A program made the position numbers and the translations under genes. 64,000 nt of DNA from positions 4,422,261 through 4,486,260 of the forward strand of contig NC_133114.1 of assembly GCF_022965805.1 (NCBI RefSeq). Reading direction: 5' to 3'. Below are positions 11,315 through 23,000 of this stretch, one piece after another. Below the pieces are notes generated by a model, which saw only the letters and a program-made list of their open reading frames with translations, was not told where the DNA came from and did no database searches. Each line of letters begins with the position of its first letter. Position 1 is the stretch's first letter. The DNA is from Primulina eburnea (lineage: Eukaryota > Streptophyta > Magnoliopsida > Lamiales > Gesneriaceae).

Positions 11315-13295
11315 TGTAATGCCTGAATTAAATATCACAAGTTATGGATTTAGTAATGTGAGATTACTAAATAATTAATGATTTTTAACGATAGAAATAT
11401 GACATATGTTGGTCATATGAAGTCCAAATGATTTGAAATTTGGATATAACGTAGAAAACTCAAAGATATAGAAGTTTCATGTTTTGAGTTTTGGAAAATT
11501 TTGTCGTCTGACTGGTGCAAAGAGATATACCGATGTTAAAATGTTAAATATTAAATATTATATTATATTATATTATTTTATTAATATATTAATATAATAT
11601 AATAATAAAAAATAATAATAAAAAAATAAAAAAAAAAGAAAATTTGCATTGAGTCGGTGGAATTCATTCAAATATGAATTCCACCGAATTCATCAGAGGA
11701 CAGCGACAGAGAGAGCGAGGCAGAGAGAAGAAAGAAAACGGTATACGGTTTTTGATTTTCTTTTCGATCGTGCGACTTATCGGTTTATCCAATCGACGAA
11801 CCGACTTCAGTTTTAGGATCGTTGACACGAGGTCTTCGATTAGAGGTATAAATTTCATATTTTTGGTGATGTTTGAAATTCGTCGATTTCTGGAATAAAT
11901 CCGATAAATTGTTAAATCATACTAAAATTGAAGATTGTTGAATAATGTATGATTTTAACGAAGTAGAGAAGATTATTGTATTGTTGTTTTGAATTATTCC
12001 TAATTTGTTTTAATTAGGGATTTTTAATCGTTGGATTGAGATTGGAGAGTTGTTTGTCAGTTGTTATTAATTCTGATTATATATTTGGAGTCTACGAAGA
12101 ATAGGCTACACGTTGATATAAAGTTTTCGTAATTTGACGGATGTTGTAAAATAGCCTATTATTTGAAGTTAATTAATTAGGGTGTATTTGATGGTAGTAT
12201 TGTGAATTAAATACACCAGAATATTAAATTGTTGAGCGATAATAATTTATAATCGAGTTTTATATTTTGTTGAATTAATTGTTGTTGGGCTATTTGATGT
12301 TATATATTGAGGCTGTTATAACTGTGTTGATACGGTGACAATAATCTGATAATTATTGTTGAATTATTTAGATACGTCACAAGCCTCGGGATCAAAGAAA
12401 TAGCCAGATTTTATATATACTCGATTATCAGGTACGTGTTGACGTACGAGCATATGTTGTTAATGTTTAGTATTGATGAATACTATTGCGTTGAACGATG
12501 ATAAATCACCGGAATTGGGTGATTTGATATTATATTTGTTGTTGTTTATTATTGTTGATATTGTTGACTATCGTTGTTGGGAGACTTCTCGTTGATGTTG
12601 TCACGTTGATGTTGTTCGTTCAACGATATTGCTGTCGCCGGTGTTGGGGTGCGACGTATCGTGGATGTTGTTATTCGTTCGAAGATATTGCTGTCGCCGG
12701 TGTTGGGGTGCGACGTATCGTCGATGTTGTTGTTCGTTCGACGATATTGCTGTCGCCGGTGTTGGGGTGCGACGTATCGTCGATGTTGTTGTTCGTTCGA
12801 CGATATTGCTGTCGCCGGTGTTGGGGTGCGACGTATCGTCGATGTTGTTGCATTGTGATGTTGTTGAGGTTGTTGGCTGATTGTCCAGAAACGGCAAAGG
12901 GGGTATTTCTATTATGATTTCAGTTATATTTTATGTTGTTAATATAACTGTTATGTATTACGATGATGATTGTTGTATATGCTCACCCTTTGAGGGCTGT
13001 TTCTGTTGGACAGGTTACAGGACTATGCTGTGAGACATGATAGTGGTGAAGGACTAGGTGTGTCTAGTCAAACAGTCCTGTAGTTGATAGTAGATAGAGG
13101 CAGTATAGTTTATTGTCTTATTTGAGTTGTATGTGTGTATTTATTATACTGTTTCTGCTGCATTGACGTAAATAGTGTGGTGATTGCACTATTTTGTCGT
13201 ATATGCATTATATTATTACGTCGTCGAAAAGGAAAATTTTTATGCATATTACGTCACATGTTGTATGATTACGTGGCGAGGTTTGGGGCGCCACA
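11315..13295 (+). repeat. Gypsy-1 3' LTR (1,981 bp)
   Basis: Same ends and layout as the 5' LTR; longer mainly because it has one extra 59-bp minisatellite unit. A few substitutions and small indels distinguish the two (for example taatatattaatataa near 11580 against taatataa near 4890). It ends GCCACA followed by the gcgga duplication. Confidence 0.93.
12608..12850 (+). repeat. 59-bp LTR minisatellite, 4 copies (gypsy-1 3' LTR)
   Basis: Same unit as at 5906-6090 with one additional near-consensus copy. The extra unit has both hairpin arms intact. Confidence 0.93.
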
Positions 13296-13300
13296 GCGGA
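13296..13300. repeat. Gypsy-1 target site duplication, right
   Basis: gcgga, matching 4618-4622. Confidence 0.95.
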
Positions 13301-13373
13301 CGAGGACAGACGAAATGGAAGAGGTGGTAGAGGTCAATTCAACTCCAAAGGAAGGGGCTTTACTCCAGCTGGT

Positions 13374-13378
13374 CGTTA
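13374..13378. repeat. Copia-2 target site duplication, left
   Basis: cgtta precedes the 5' LTR of copia-2 and is repeated at 26703-26707. Confidence 0.88.
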
Positions 13379-13608
13379 AATTAAAACAAATACTTGAGTT
13401 GAAGCATTCCAAGATTAGTTACAGATTTGTAGCCTATATTTTTGCTTGAATAAGTCAGTCTTTGTTACCTGAGTCATCCCTATCTTGTAGCCATGTAACT
13501 CCTTAATTTTCTCATTAGTAGTTGTATCATCTACTATTTAATTGTATACAATATTAGTGCAAGCGGTGTGCTGCATTACAGAATTCTTATGTTCTCCTTT
13601 TTCTATTT
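13379..13608 (+). repeat. Copia-2 5' LTR (230 bp)
   Basis: Identical to the reassembled 3' LTR except for three substitutions. Left of 13379 the two LTR flanks diverge (gtta against agag), and right of 13608 they diverge (tgctatc against cgttac), which sets the ends. The segment ttaattgtatacaatatta near 13536-13555 includes a small palindrome. Confidence 0.88.
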
Positions 13609-13620
13609 TGCTATCAGAGC
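13609..13620 (+). promoter_or_regulatory. Copia-2 primer binding site
   Basis: tgctatcagagc directly abuts the LTR. It matches the initiator-Met tRNA primer site tggtatcagagc except for one base. Confidence 0.75.
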
Positions 13621-13661
13621 GGCTAAACTCTTTGGCAAAACTCTCACTTTAAAAATCAATT

Positions 13662-16600
13662 ATGGCTACTCCTCCAAGCACCCCAAGCTCAAGTGAGCAA
13701 TGTCCTTACCTAATTTACAAACCAAAAGTTTACCCACTCAGTACAATGCAATCAAACTTGATCGCACTAATTACCTCCTATGGGAAACGATGATCATACC
13801 CATCATCAAAGGCCACAAATTAGATGGCTATATATCTGGCAACAAATCTTGTCCTCCAGAATTCTTGCCAAGAATCACACCAGGCAGTATAGTAAAATTA
13901 CCAAATCTAGAATTTGAAGAATGGGTCTCAAATGATCAATTACTTCTGGGATGGCTATATAGCACTATGAGTTATGATATAACGTCTCAGCTGATGAGAA
14001 AGGGGACATCGAAAGACCTGTGGGATGCAGCAAAAGAACTATCAGGTGCGCATACACGAGCAAGGGTCATCTACTACAAAGCTGAATTACAAGGAAAGGT
14101 GGAATGAAGATGGAGGAATATCTGACAACTATGAAATCTATTGCTGATAATCTCGCCCTAGAAGGTAACCCAATATCTCAATATGAACTAACAGTTCAAA
14201 TTTTGAGTGGGCTTGATACAGAATACACCCCAATTGTCACTCTTTTAACTAATAAAGAGTCAGTATACTGGATTGACTTGAAACCACATTTGTTAACGTT
14301 TGAAGGTAAACTCGAGCAGCTTAATACATATAAAAAAGAGGGTGTTAATCTCAGCCATGCTACTGCCCACTTTGCCACTGGCAAATTCGACAACAAGCCA
14401 TTCAATAATGGTAGAGGGCAAAATCGGTTCAATTACAACAATATAGGTGTCAGAGGCAGATTTCGAGGAAGAGGAGGAAGGAGCAATGGCAATAAACTTG
14501 TGTGCCAACTTTGCGATAAAGGAGGTCATACGGCTTCAATCTGCTGGAACATATTTGACCGTAATTTCATGGCAAGCTCATCCAACAATCAAGTCCCAAA
14601 TGCACCGATGGCTACTCCGGAGATGGTAGAAGATCCTTCATGGTATGTTGACACTGGAGCCAGCCATCACGTTACCAATAATCTGCAAAATCTATCACAC
14701 AAACAAGATTATAATGGTAAGAAATTTCTTATTGTGGCAAATGGAAGCAGACTTGGCATTAGCCATGTAGGCAATACAAAATTTAAAGATCTGTCTCTTA
14801 ATAATGTGTTGTGCGTGCATAAGATCACTAAGAACTTGCTAAGTGTGTCTCAGTTGGTGACTGATAACAAAGTAAATATTGACTTTAACTCTTCTAGCTG
14901 TTTTGTGAAGGACAAGCGGACAGGACTTGTGATGCTCAAAGGGAAGCTTGAAAATGGTCTATACAAGATTGAAGCTGCACCTTCCTCAAATAATTCTAGT
15001 TTTCAAAATCCCAGAATTGTCTCCTTCGCTTCAAATTTATCAAATTCAGAGTCATGTTCAAGTTTATCGAGTCTTTCAAAAGAATATGTGTGGCATAGGA
15101 GATTAGGCCACCCATCTAAAAGAGTCTTGTTTCAAGTTTTAAAAGATTGTAATCTTAACTCTGATATTAATAACATCAATTTTTGTGATGCTTGTCAGTT
15201 TAGAAAATCTCACACATTCCCTACCCTTTAAAAACTCTCATTCTCAAGCAAAAAATGTTTTAGATTTAGTTCACACTGATCTTTGGGGGCCTGCACCAAT
15301 ATTCTCAACATCTGGATATCGCTTTTATATTCATTTTATTGATGACTTTAGTCGTTTTACTTGGATTTATCCTCTTAAAGCTAAAGGTGATGCTATTCAG
15401 GCTTTTAATCATTTCAAAAATCTCGTTGAAAATCAGTTTGAAACAAAAATAAAACAAATGTATTCAGATTGTGGAACTGAGTACTTGCCTTTCTCGGAAA
15501 TAGTTCAAAAAGCATGAATTATTTTTAAACACACATGTCTGTATACCTCAGTCCAAAATGGTAGAGCAGAAAGAAAGCATCGGCACATCGTAGAAATGGG
15601 TTTAACTCTGTTAGCTCAAGCTAAAATACCATTGAAATATTGGTGGCAAGCCTTTGAAAGTGTTGTCTATCTAATTAATAGATTACCTACTTCTGTTCTT
15701 CATGGTATTTCACCAATGCAAAAATTTTTTGACAAAGTTCCAGATTACTCCTTCCTGTAGACCTTTGGATGTAGCTGTTTTCCTTGTCTTAGACCATACC
15801 AAAGTCATAAATTTCAATTCCACTCAAGTAAGTGTGTGTTTTTAGGATATAGTGAATTCTTCAAAGGTTATTAATGTCTTAGTTCTACTGGAAAAATTTA
15901 CATCTCAAGGCATGTAGTGTTTAAGGAAAAATAATTTCCGTTTGCTAATGGTTTTCTGAATACTAAAGCTGTGTCAACTCCCGTGCTTATTTCTACACCA
16001 CCCTCTTGGTTTTCAATTCCAAATAACACGAGCAATATTGCAGCCTCTCCTTGTATGGATCACCAACAAACTTCTCCTAGAGTATCATCAAATCCTGGAA
16101 ACTCTACTTCAGATTCACCAAGAGAGTCAGACAGAACAATTGCCACAACAGACTCTGAAAATGCTGAATCAGATCAACCCTCAACTGATATTGACACCGA
16201 TAGGCTGGCAACAAGTGGAGAAATTCGAATGAATGTTCAACCTATGATGATTAGAGGGAAGAGTGGAATCTTCAGGCCAAAGTTGCCATTTACTGGTCTT
16301 GCAGAGGCTGCTGAAAGTCTTGATACATCAGAACCTCACAGTGTTGCAACAGCTCTAGGTAATGATAACTGGAGGAAGGCAATGCATGCTGAAAACCAAG
16401 CTCTTGTCCACAACAAAACATGGCATCTAGTTCCACCATCCTCAAAGCAATCGCTGGTTGGCAGCAAGTGGGTCTTTAAGCTCAAATATAGCCCGAATGG
16501 AAGCATTTAACGCTACAAAGCAAGGGTAGTTGCAATGGGATTTCATCAAACTGCTGGAGTAGACTTCTTTGAGACATTCAGCCCAGTCATTAAGCCTACT

Positions 16601-17885
16601 ACGATCAGAATTGTGCTAACATTAGCTGTCTCAAAAGGATGGGAGATTCGACAGTTAGATATAAATAATGCATTTCTTAATGGTTTACTAACTGAAGATG
16701 TGTATATGATGCAACCTGAGGGCTTTATTGATCCTGAAAGACCATATTTTGTATGCAAACTCAACAAGGCTATTTATGGACTCAAACAAGCTCCTTGTGC
16801 TTGGTTTTGACAGGTTGAAGAACACATTAATTGATTGAGGTTTCATTCAATCCAAATGTGATACATCCCTCTTCTTGTTCAGATCACATGGCAAAGTCCT
16901 ATCTATTCTTGTGTATGTTGATGATATTTTGATTACAGGAAATGACAAAGCACTTGTGCAGATTTTTATTCAAAAATTAAATAGGATCTTTTCTCTTAAA
17001 GACATGGGAGATCTTCACCATTTTCTTGGCATTGAAGTCTATAGAGATGAAACAGGGATTTATCTTAAACAGTCAAGATATTCAAGAATTGTTAAAGAAA
17101 GCTGGGATGAGTCACTCTAAAGCTTGTTATACCCCACTCGCTACTGGGAAAAATTTGTCTAAAGAGGAAGGAGAAGTCATGAGAAATCCAACTCACAAAT
17201 TATAGGAGCACTCCAGTATCTCACACATTCCCGACCAGATATAGCTTACTCTGTGAACAAGCTTAGTCAATTTCTTCAACAACCAACAATGATTCACCGG
17301 CAAGCCATGAAACGAGTCCTGCGCTACTTGCGTGGAACTGTTTCGACAGGTTTACATATCAAATATAGTGACAGCCTATGTCTGAGTGGGTTCTCTGATG
17401 CAGATTGGGCCAGCTGCCCAGATGATCGTCGTTCAGTTGCAGGCTACTGTGTATACTTTGGTGATGCTTTGGTTTCCTGGTCTTCTAAGAAGCAACATGT
17501 TGTATCCATGTCGAGTACTGAATCAGAATACAGGTCTCTAGGCAATCTTGCAGCAGAAATCTGTTGGATCATTTATCTTCTCAAAGAACTTTCATTTTCT
17601 TTATCATCAAAACCGATTGTGTGGGTAGATAACTTAAGTGCAGCTGCTCTTGCTTCCAATCTTGTGCACCATGCTCGAACGAAGCATATTGAGATCGATG
17701 CTCATTTCGTTAGAGATATGGTTTTAAGAAAAGATCTTGAAATTCGATATGTACCTTCACATGATCAGATTGCAGATTTCCTAACAAAGGCATTAACCAA
17801 TTCTCGGTTTCAGTTCTTACGTGACAAACTTGGTGTGGTAGAAACACCCCTTCGTTTGAGGGAGAGAATTAAAACAAATACTTGA
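13662..17885 (+). pseudogene. Copia-2 gag-pol polyprotein, decayed
   Basis: Domains in order: gag (13700-14340, LDRTNYLLWETMIIPIIKG), zinc knuckle near 14502-14545 (CQLCDKGGHTASIC), protease near 14640 (WYVDTGASHHVT), GAG-pre-integrase near 15088 (VWHRRLGHPS), integrase 15230-15760 (HTDLWGPAP ... FIDDFSRFTW, NGRAERKHRHIVEMG), RT 16370-17100 ([35 protein letters not shown]) and RNase H 17380-17800 (DADWASCPDDRRSVAGYC). The RT active site YVDD is intact. Disablements include frameshifts at about 13700, 14102, 15200, 16806 and 17090 and stops near 15517, 15760, 15870, 15930, 16510 and 16840. It cannot make a working polyprotein. Copia lineage not assigned. Confidence 0.88.
17855..17866 (+). promoter_or_regulatory. 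Copia-2 polypurine tract
   Basis: tttgagggagag abuts the 3' LTR start at 17867; this independent landmark supports the unusual LTR boundary. Confidence 0.75.
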
Positions 17886-17985
17886 GTTGAAGCATTCCAA
17901 GATTAGTTACAGATTTGTAGCCTATATTTTTGCTTGAATAAGTCAGTCCTTGTTACCTGAGTCATCCCTATCTTGTAGCCATGTA
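17867..17985 (+). repeat. Copia-2 3' LTR, left part
   Basis: First 119 bp of the 3' LTR, ending in atgta, the target duplication of gypsy-2. The rest is at 26592-26702. Confidence 0.9.
17981..17985. repeat. Gypsy-2 target site duplication, left
   Basis: atgta directly before TGTGGCGCC; repeated at 26587-26591. Confidence 0.95.
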
Positions 17986-18444
17986 TGTGGCGCCCCAAAC
18001 CTCGCCACGTAATCATGCAACATGTGACGTCATATGCATAAAAAAATTTCTTTTCGACGACGTAATAATATAATGCATATACGACAAAAATAGTGCAATC
18101 ACCACACTATCTACGTCAATGCAGCAGAAACAGTATAATAAATACACACATACAACTCAAATAAGACAATAAGCTATATTGTCTCTATCTACTATTAACT
18201 ACAGGACTGTTTGAATAGACACACCTAGTCCTTCACCACTATCCTGTCTCACGCATAGTCCTGTAACCCGCCAAACAGAAACAGCCCCCAAAGGGTGAGC
18301 ATATACAACAATCATCATCGTAATACATAACAGTTATATTAACAACAACATAAGATATAACTGAAATGATAACAGAAATACCCCCTTTGCCGTTTCTGGA
18401 CAATCAGCAATCAACAACCTCAACAACATCACACTGCAACAATA

Positions 18445-18735
18445 ACATCGACGATACGTCGCACCCCAACTCCGGCGACAGCAATATCGTCGAACGAACA
18501 ACAACATCGACGATACGTCGCACCCCAACACCGGCGACAACAATATCGTCGAACGAACAACAACATCGACGATACGTCGCACCCCAACACCGGCGACAGC
18601 AATATCGTCGAACGAACAACAACATCGACGATACGTCGCACCCCAACACCGGCGACAGCAATATCGTCGAACGAACAACAACATCGACGATACGTCGCAC
18701 CCCAACACCGGCGACAGCAATATCGTTGAACGAAC
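18445..18735 (-). repeat. 59-bp LTR minisatellite, 5 copies (gypsy-2 3' LTR)
   Basis: The complement of the gypsy-1 unit, counted from five occurrences of the ccggcgac-aatatcgt core near 18473, 18531, 18590, 18649 and 18708. This is the longest array in the window. Long open frames across it in several frames are artefacts of a stop-free repeat. Confidence 0.93.
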
Positions 18736-19632
18736 AATATCAACGTGACAACATCAACGAGAAGTCTCCCAACAACAATAGTCAACAATATCAACAATAA
18801 TAAGCAACAACAAATATAATATCAAATCACTCAATTCCGGTGATTTATCATCGTTCAACGCAATAGTATTCATCAATACTAAACAATAACAACATATGCT
18901 CGTACGTCAACACGTACCTGATAATCGAGTATATACAAAATCTGACTATTTCTTTGATCCCGAGGCTTGTGACGTATCTAAATAATTCAACAACAATTAT
19001 CAGATCATTATCACTGTATCAATACAATCATAATAGCCTCACTGCACAACATCAAATAGCCCAACAACAATTAATTCAATAAAATATAAAACTCGATTAT
19101 AAATTTGTATTTTTCAACAATTTAATATCCTGGTGTATTTAATTCACAATACCACCATCAAATACACCCTAATTAATTTAACACCAAATAATAGGCTATT
19201 TTACAACATCCGTCAAATTGCGAAAATTTTATATCAACGTGTAGCCTATACTTCGTAGACTCCGAATATATAATCAGAATTAATAACAACTGACAAACAA
19301 CTCTCCAATCTCAACCCAACGATTAAAAATTCCTAATTAAAATAATTTAGGAATAATTCAAAACAACACAACTATAATCTTCTCTACTTCGTTAAAATCA
19401 TACACTACTCAACAATCTTCAATTTTAGTATGATTTAACAATTTATCGGATTTATTCCAGAAATCGACGAATTTCAAACATCACCAAAAATATGAAATTT
19501 ATACCTCAAATCGAAGACCTCGTGTCAACGATCCCAGAACTGAAGTCGGTTCGTCGATTGGATAAACCGATAAGTCGCACGATCAAAAAGAAATTAAAAA
19601 CTCTCGTCTCTCTCACCTCTTGTTTCTTCACT

Positions 19633-19658
19633 GTAAGAATGAAAGATTTCATTCTCAC
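19633..19658. repeat. Inverted repeat in the gypsy-2 3' LTR
   Basis: gtaagaatgaaa and tttcattctcac pair over 12 bp with one wobble around a 2-base loop. The copy in the 5' LTR is at 26252-26277. It sits where gypsy-1 has an unrelated 14-bp palindrome. Confidence 0.85.
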
Positions 19659-19977
19659 GTAATTTCCATCTTTATCTTATTTTATTTTATTTTTTTTAAT
19701 ATTATATTATATTATATTAATAAAATAATATAATATAATATTTAACATTTTATCACCGGTATATCTCTTTGGACCAGTCAAACGATCAAATTTTCCAAAA
19801 CTCAAAACATGAAACTTCTATATCTTTGAGTTTTCTACGTCATATCCAAATTTCAAATAATTTGGACTTCATATGACCAAACTATGTCATATTTCTCTAT
19901 TTAAAAAAAATCATTAATTATTTAGTAATCTCACATTACTAAATCCATAACTTGTGATATTTATTTCAGGCATTACA

Positions 19978-19991
19978 TTTCTACCCCCCTT
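19978..19991 (-). promoter_or_regulatory. Gypsy-2 polypurine tract
   Basis: Minus strand reads aaggggggtagaaa directly before the 3' LTR, identical to gypsy-1. Confidence 0.9.
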
Positions 19992-20061
19992 AAATGAATT
20001 TCGACCCCGAAATTAATCAACAACAGTAATAAAATGCATAAATAACAGATACGTCATACCA

Positions 20062-23000
20062 TCAGAATAAGTAGGGGTAGAGCTCTCTCATATGGCGCTT
20101 TGTCTCCCAAGTGGCCTCTTCGACACCTCTATGCTCCCACTGAACCTTCACCATCGGTATAAGCTTATTACGAAGCTTCCGTTCAGATCGATCCAAAATA
20201 CAAACTGGTCTCTCAACATAAGACACATCAGGATCTAACTGAACCTCAGAAATATCCAACACATGTGAAGGGTCTGGCTCATACTTCCGCAACATCGACA
20301 CATGAAACACATCATGAATACCAGATAAAGATGGAGGTAGTGCCAATCGGTAAGCCAAAGTGCCTATCCGCTGCAATATCTCATACGGACCAACATATCT
20401 CGGTGCCAACTTTCCTTTCATACCAAATCGTACTGTGCCACGAAAAGGAGAAACTTTCAAAAATACTCGATCGCCCTGCTGAAACTCTAAGGGTCTTCGT
20501 CTTTTATTTGCATAGGCGGCCTGTCTATCTTGAGCTGCTTTCAATCGTTGCTGTATCAACTTTACTTTCTGTTCCATCTCATGAATCATATCAGGACCGG
20601 TAACTGCAGCTCGATCAACATCATCCCAGTATAACGGAGATCTACAACGTCTCCCATACAATGCCTCAAATGGAGCCATCTGAATACTACTCTGATAACT
20701 ATTGTTATACGCAAACTCTACCAATGGAATATATGACTGCCAAACAGATTTAAAATCCATAACATAAGCACGCAACATATCCTCCAGCGTCTGAATAGTA
20801 CGCTCAGTCTGACCATCTGTCTGTGGATGATAAGCCGTACTCAATCTCAACTCTGTCCCCATCGCAGTCTGCAATCCTTCCCAAAAATGAGAAGTAAATC
20901 GAGGATCTCTATCAGATATAATAGACACTGTAATCCCATGCAACCGTACAATCTCTCGTATATACAATTGTGCCATCGTCAAGTACGTACTACTCATGCT
21001 ATAGGGTATAAAATGTGGAACTTTCGTCAATCGATCAACAATCACCCAAATAGCATCAATAGTTCCAGTGCTTCTTGGCAAATGAGTCACAAAATCCATC
21101 GATATGTGCTCCCATTTCCAAGTCGGTACTTCTAAACTCTTCAATTCACCTCCTGGCCTTCTCCTCTCAGCTTTGATTTGTTGACAATTGAGACATCGAC
21201 GTACAAAATCAATCACATCACATTTCATCCCCTTCCACCAAAACTGAGAACGTAGATCCTTATACATCTTCTTGCCACCAGGGTGGATAGAATATCGACT
21301 ACAATGTGCACGCCGCAACAGGCCCTGGCGCAACTCAGATATATCAGGAACTACCCATCTATCATTCATCCTCAAACTGCCATCATCAGCCACTCTAAAA
21401 TGGGTATCTTGTTTCCGAGAAACCAACTCCTTCCACCGCTGAACTCTCTCATCTGTCATCTGTGCATCACGAATACAACCATATATATCAGGTTCAGCTA
21501 ATAAGGTAGATACTTTGCGGCTCAATGCATCAGCTGTAAGATTGGCTCGACCAGGATGATATTCAATCTCACAATCATAATCCTTCAGCAAATCTAGCCA
21601 TCGTCTCTGTCTCATGTTCAACTCTGTCTGTGTAAACAGAAATCTCAAGCTCTTATGATCAGTATAAATTGTAAACGAGGTACCATATAAATAGTGTCAC
21701 CATATCTTCAAGGCAAAGATAATGGATGCCAACTCCAAGTCATGCACAGGGTACCTTGTTTCGTGTGGTTTCAGCTGTCTCGAGGCATATGCCACAACAT
21801 GTCGATCCTGCATCAAAACACATTCCAAACCATGTAATGATGCATCAGTATAAACAACAAACCTCTCGTTTTCTGTAAGAATTGATAACACCGGTGCAGT
21901 CGTTAGTCGGTGCTTCAACTCCTGAAAACTCCTTTCACATGCTTCAGACCACTGAAATCGCACACCTTTCTGAGTCAACTGTGTCAAAGGTCTAGCAATC
22001 TTTGAAAATCCCTCGAAAAATCGACGATAATAACCTGCTAAACCCAAGAAACTACGGATCTCTGGTACAGATGTAGGTGCAGACCACTGTAACACGGCTT
22101 CGACCTTCGTTGGATCAACAGAAATCCCATCTCTCGATATAACATGACCTAAGAAAACCACTCGATCCAACCAAAACTCACACTTACTGAGTTTGGCATA
22201 CAACTGTCTATCTCGCAACACCTGTAACACTGAACGCAAGTGCCCTGCATGCTCAGCCTCACTCCTGGAATATATCAATATATCATCAATAAACATAATA
22301 ACAAATCGATCGAGATACGGCTGAAATACCATATTCATCAAACTCATGAACACGGCTGAAGCATTCGTCAACCCAAACGGCATAACCAAAAACTCATAAT
22401 GCCCATATCTGGTCCTGAATGTTGTCTTCTTAATATCCTCCTCTCTAACTCGTATCTGATGATATCCTGACCTCAAATCAATCTTCGAATATACTGAGGT
22501 TCCCTGTAACTGATCAAACAAATCATCAATACGAGGGAGGGGATATTTATTCTTAATCGTTACCTTATTCAGATCTCGATAGTCAATACAAAGTCGCATC
22601 GTTCCATCTTTCTTTCTAACAAATAGTACTGGTGCACCCCAAGGCGATACACTAGGGCGAATGTATCCCTTGTCCAGCAAGTCCTGCAACTGGGCTTTCA
22701 ACTCTCTCAACTCTGCTGGTGCCATTCTGTAAGGAGTACGAGAAATAGAGGAAGTACCTGGCATCAATTCAATCCCAAACTCCACCTCATGAGCTGGTGG
22801 GAAGCCTGGAATCTCATCAGGAAATACATCAACAAACTCAGCAACTATAGGTATCTCCTCTATTCCCACATCCTTCTTCTTCTCTGTCACATCTACAGCA
22901 TAAATAAGATAACCCTCATGTCCATGCTCCAATAACCGAGACATCCGTATGGCAGATACCAATGGAACACGGGGACGAGAACCCTTCCCATAAAATGTCC

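Larger units (their letters stand above)
4623..13295 (+). mobile_element. Gypsy-1, Tekay-type chromovirus, full length
   Basis: Complete 8,673-bp Ty3/gypsy retrotransposon: 5' LTR 4623-6535, primer site 6541-6554, gag-pol 6769-11230, polypurine tract 11301-11314, 3' LTR 11315-13295, flanked by gcgga. LTRs begin TGTAATG and end GCCACA. The domain order gag, protease, RT, RNase H, integrase and the C-terminal chromodomain-like segment place it in the chromoviruses, most like Tekay/Del. The two LTRs differ by about ten substitutions by eye plus indels, so insertion was fairly recent. It is non-autonomous because a 65-bp deletion removed the RT active site. Confidence 0.93.
13296..13378 (+). pseudogene. 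Copia-A gag, middle piece
   Basis: Gly/Arg-rich gag tail of copia-A (RNGRGGRGQFNSKGRGF) between the two insertions. It ends in cgtta, the target duplication of copia-2, and resumes at 26703. Confidence 0.85.
17986..19977 (-). repeat. Gypsy-2 3' LTR (1,992 bp)
   Basis: On the plus strand it runs from TGTGGCGCC to GGCATTACA. It carries five copies of the 59-bp minisatellite. Its partner is 24723-26586. Confidence 0.93.

Noticed and set aside
13379..13608. Placing the copia-2 LTR start at the inner TGAG to obtain a TG end
   Set aside because: The two LTRs are identical for 14 bases further left, and the target duplication and purine tract fit only the outer boundary.
18445..18735. CRISPR-like array
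   Set aside because: Units are contiguous with no unique spacers, in a plant LTR. It is a minisatellite.
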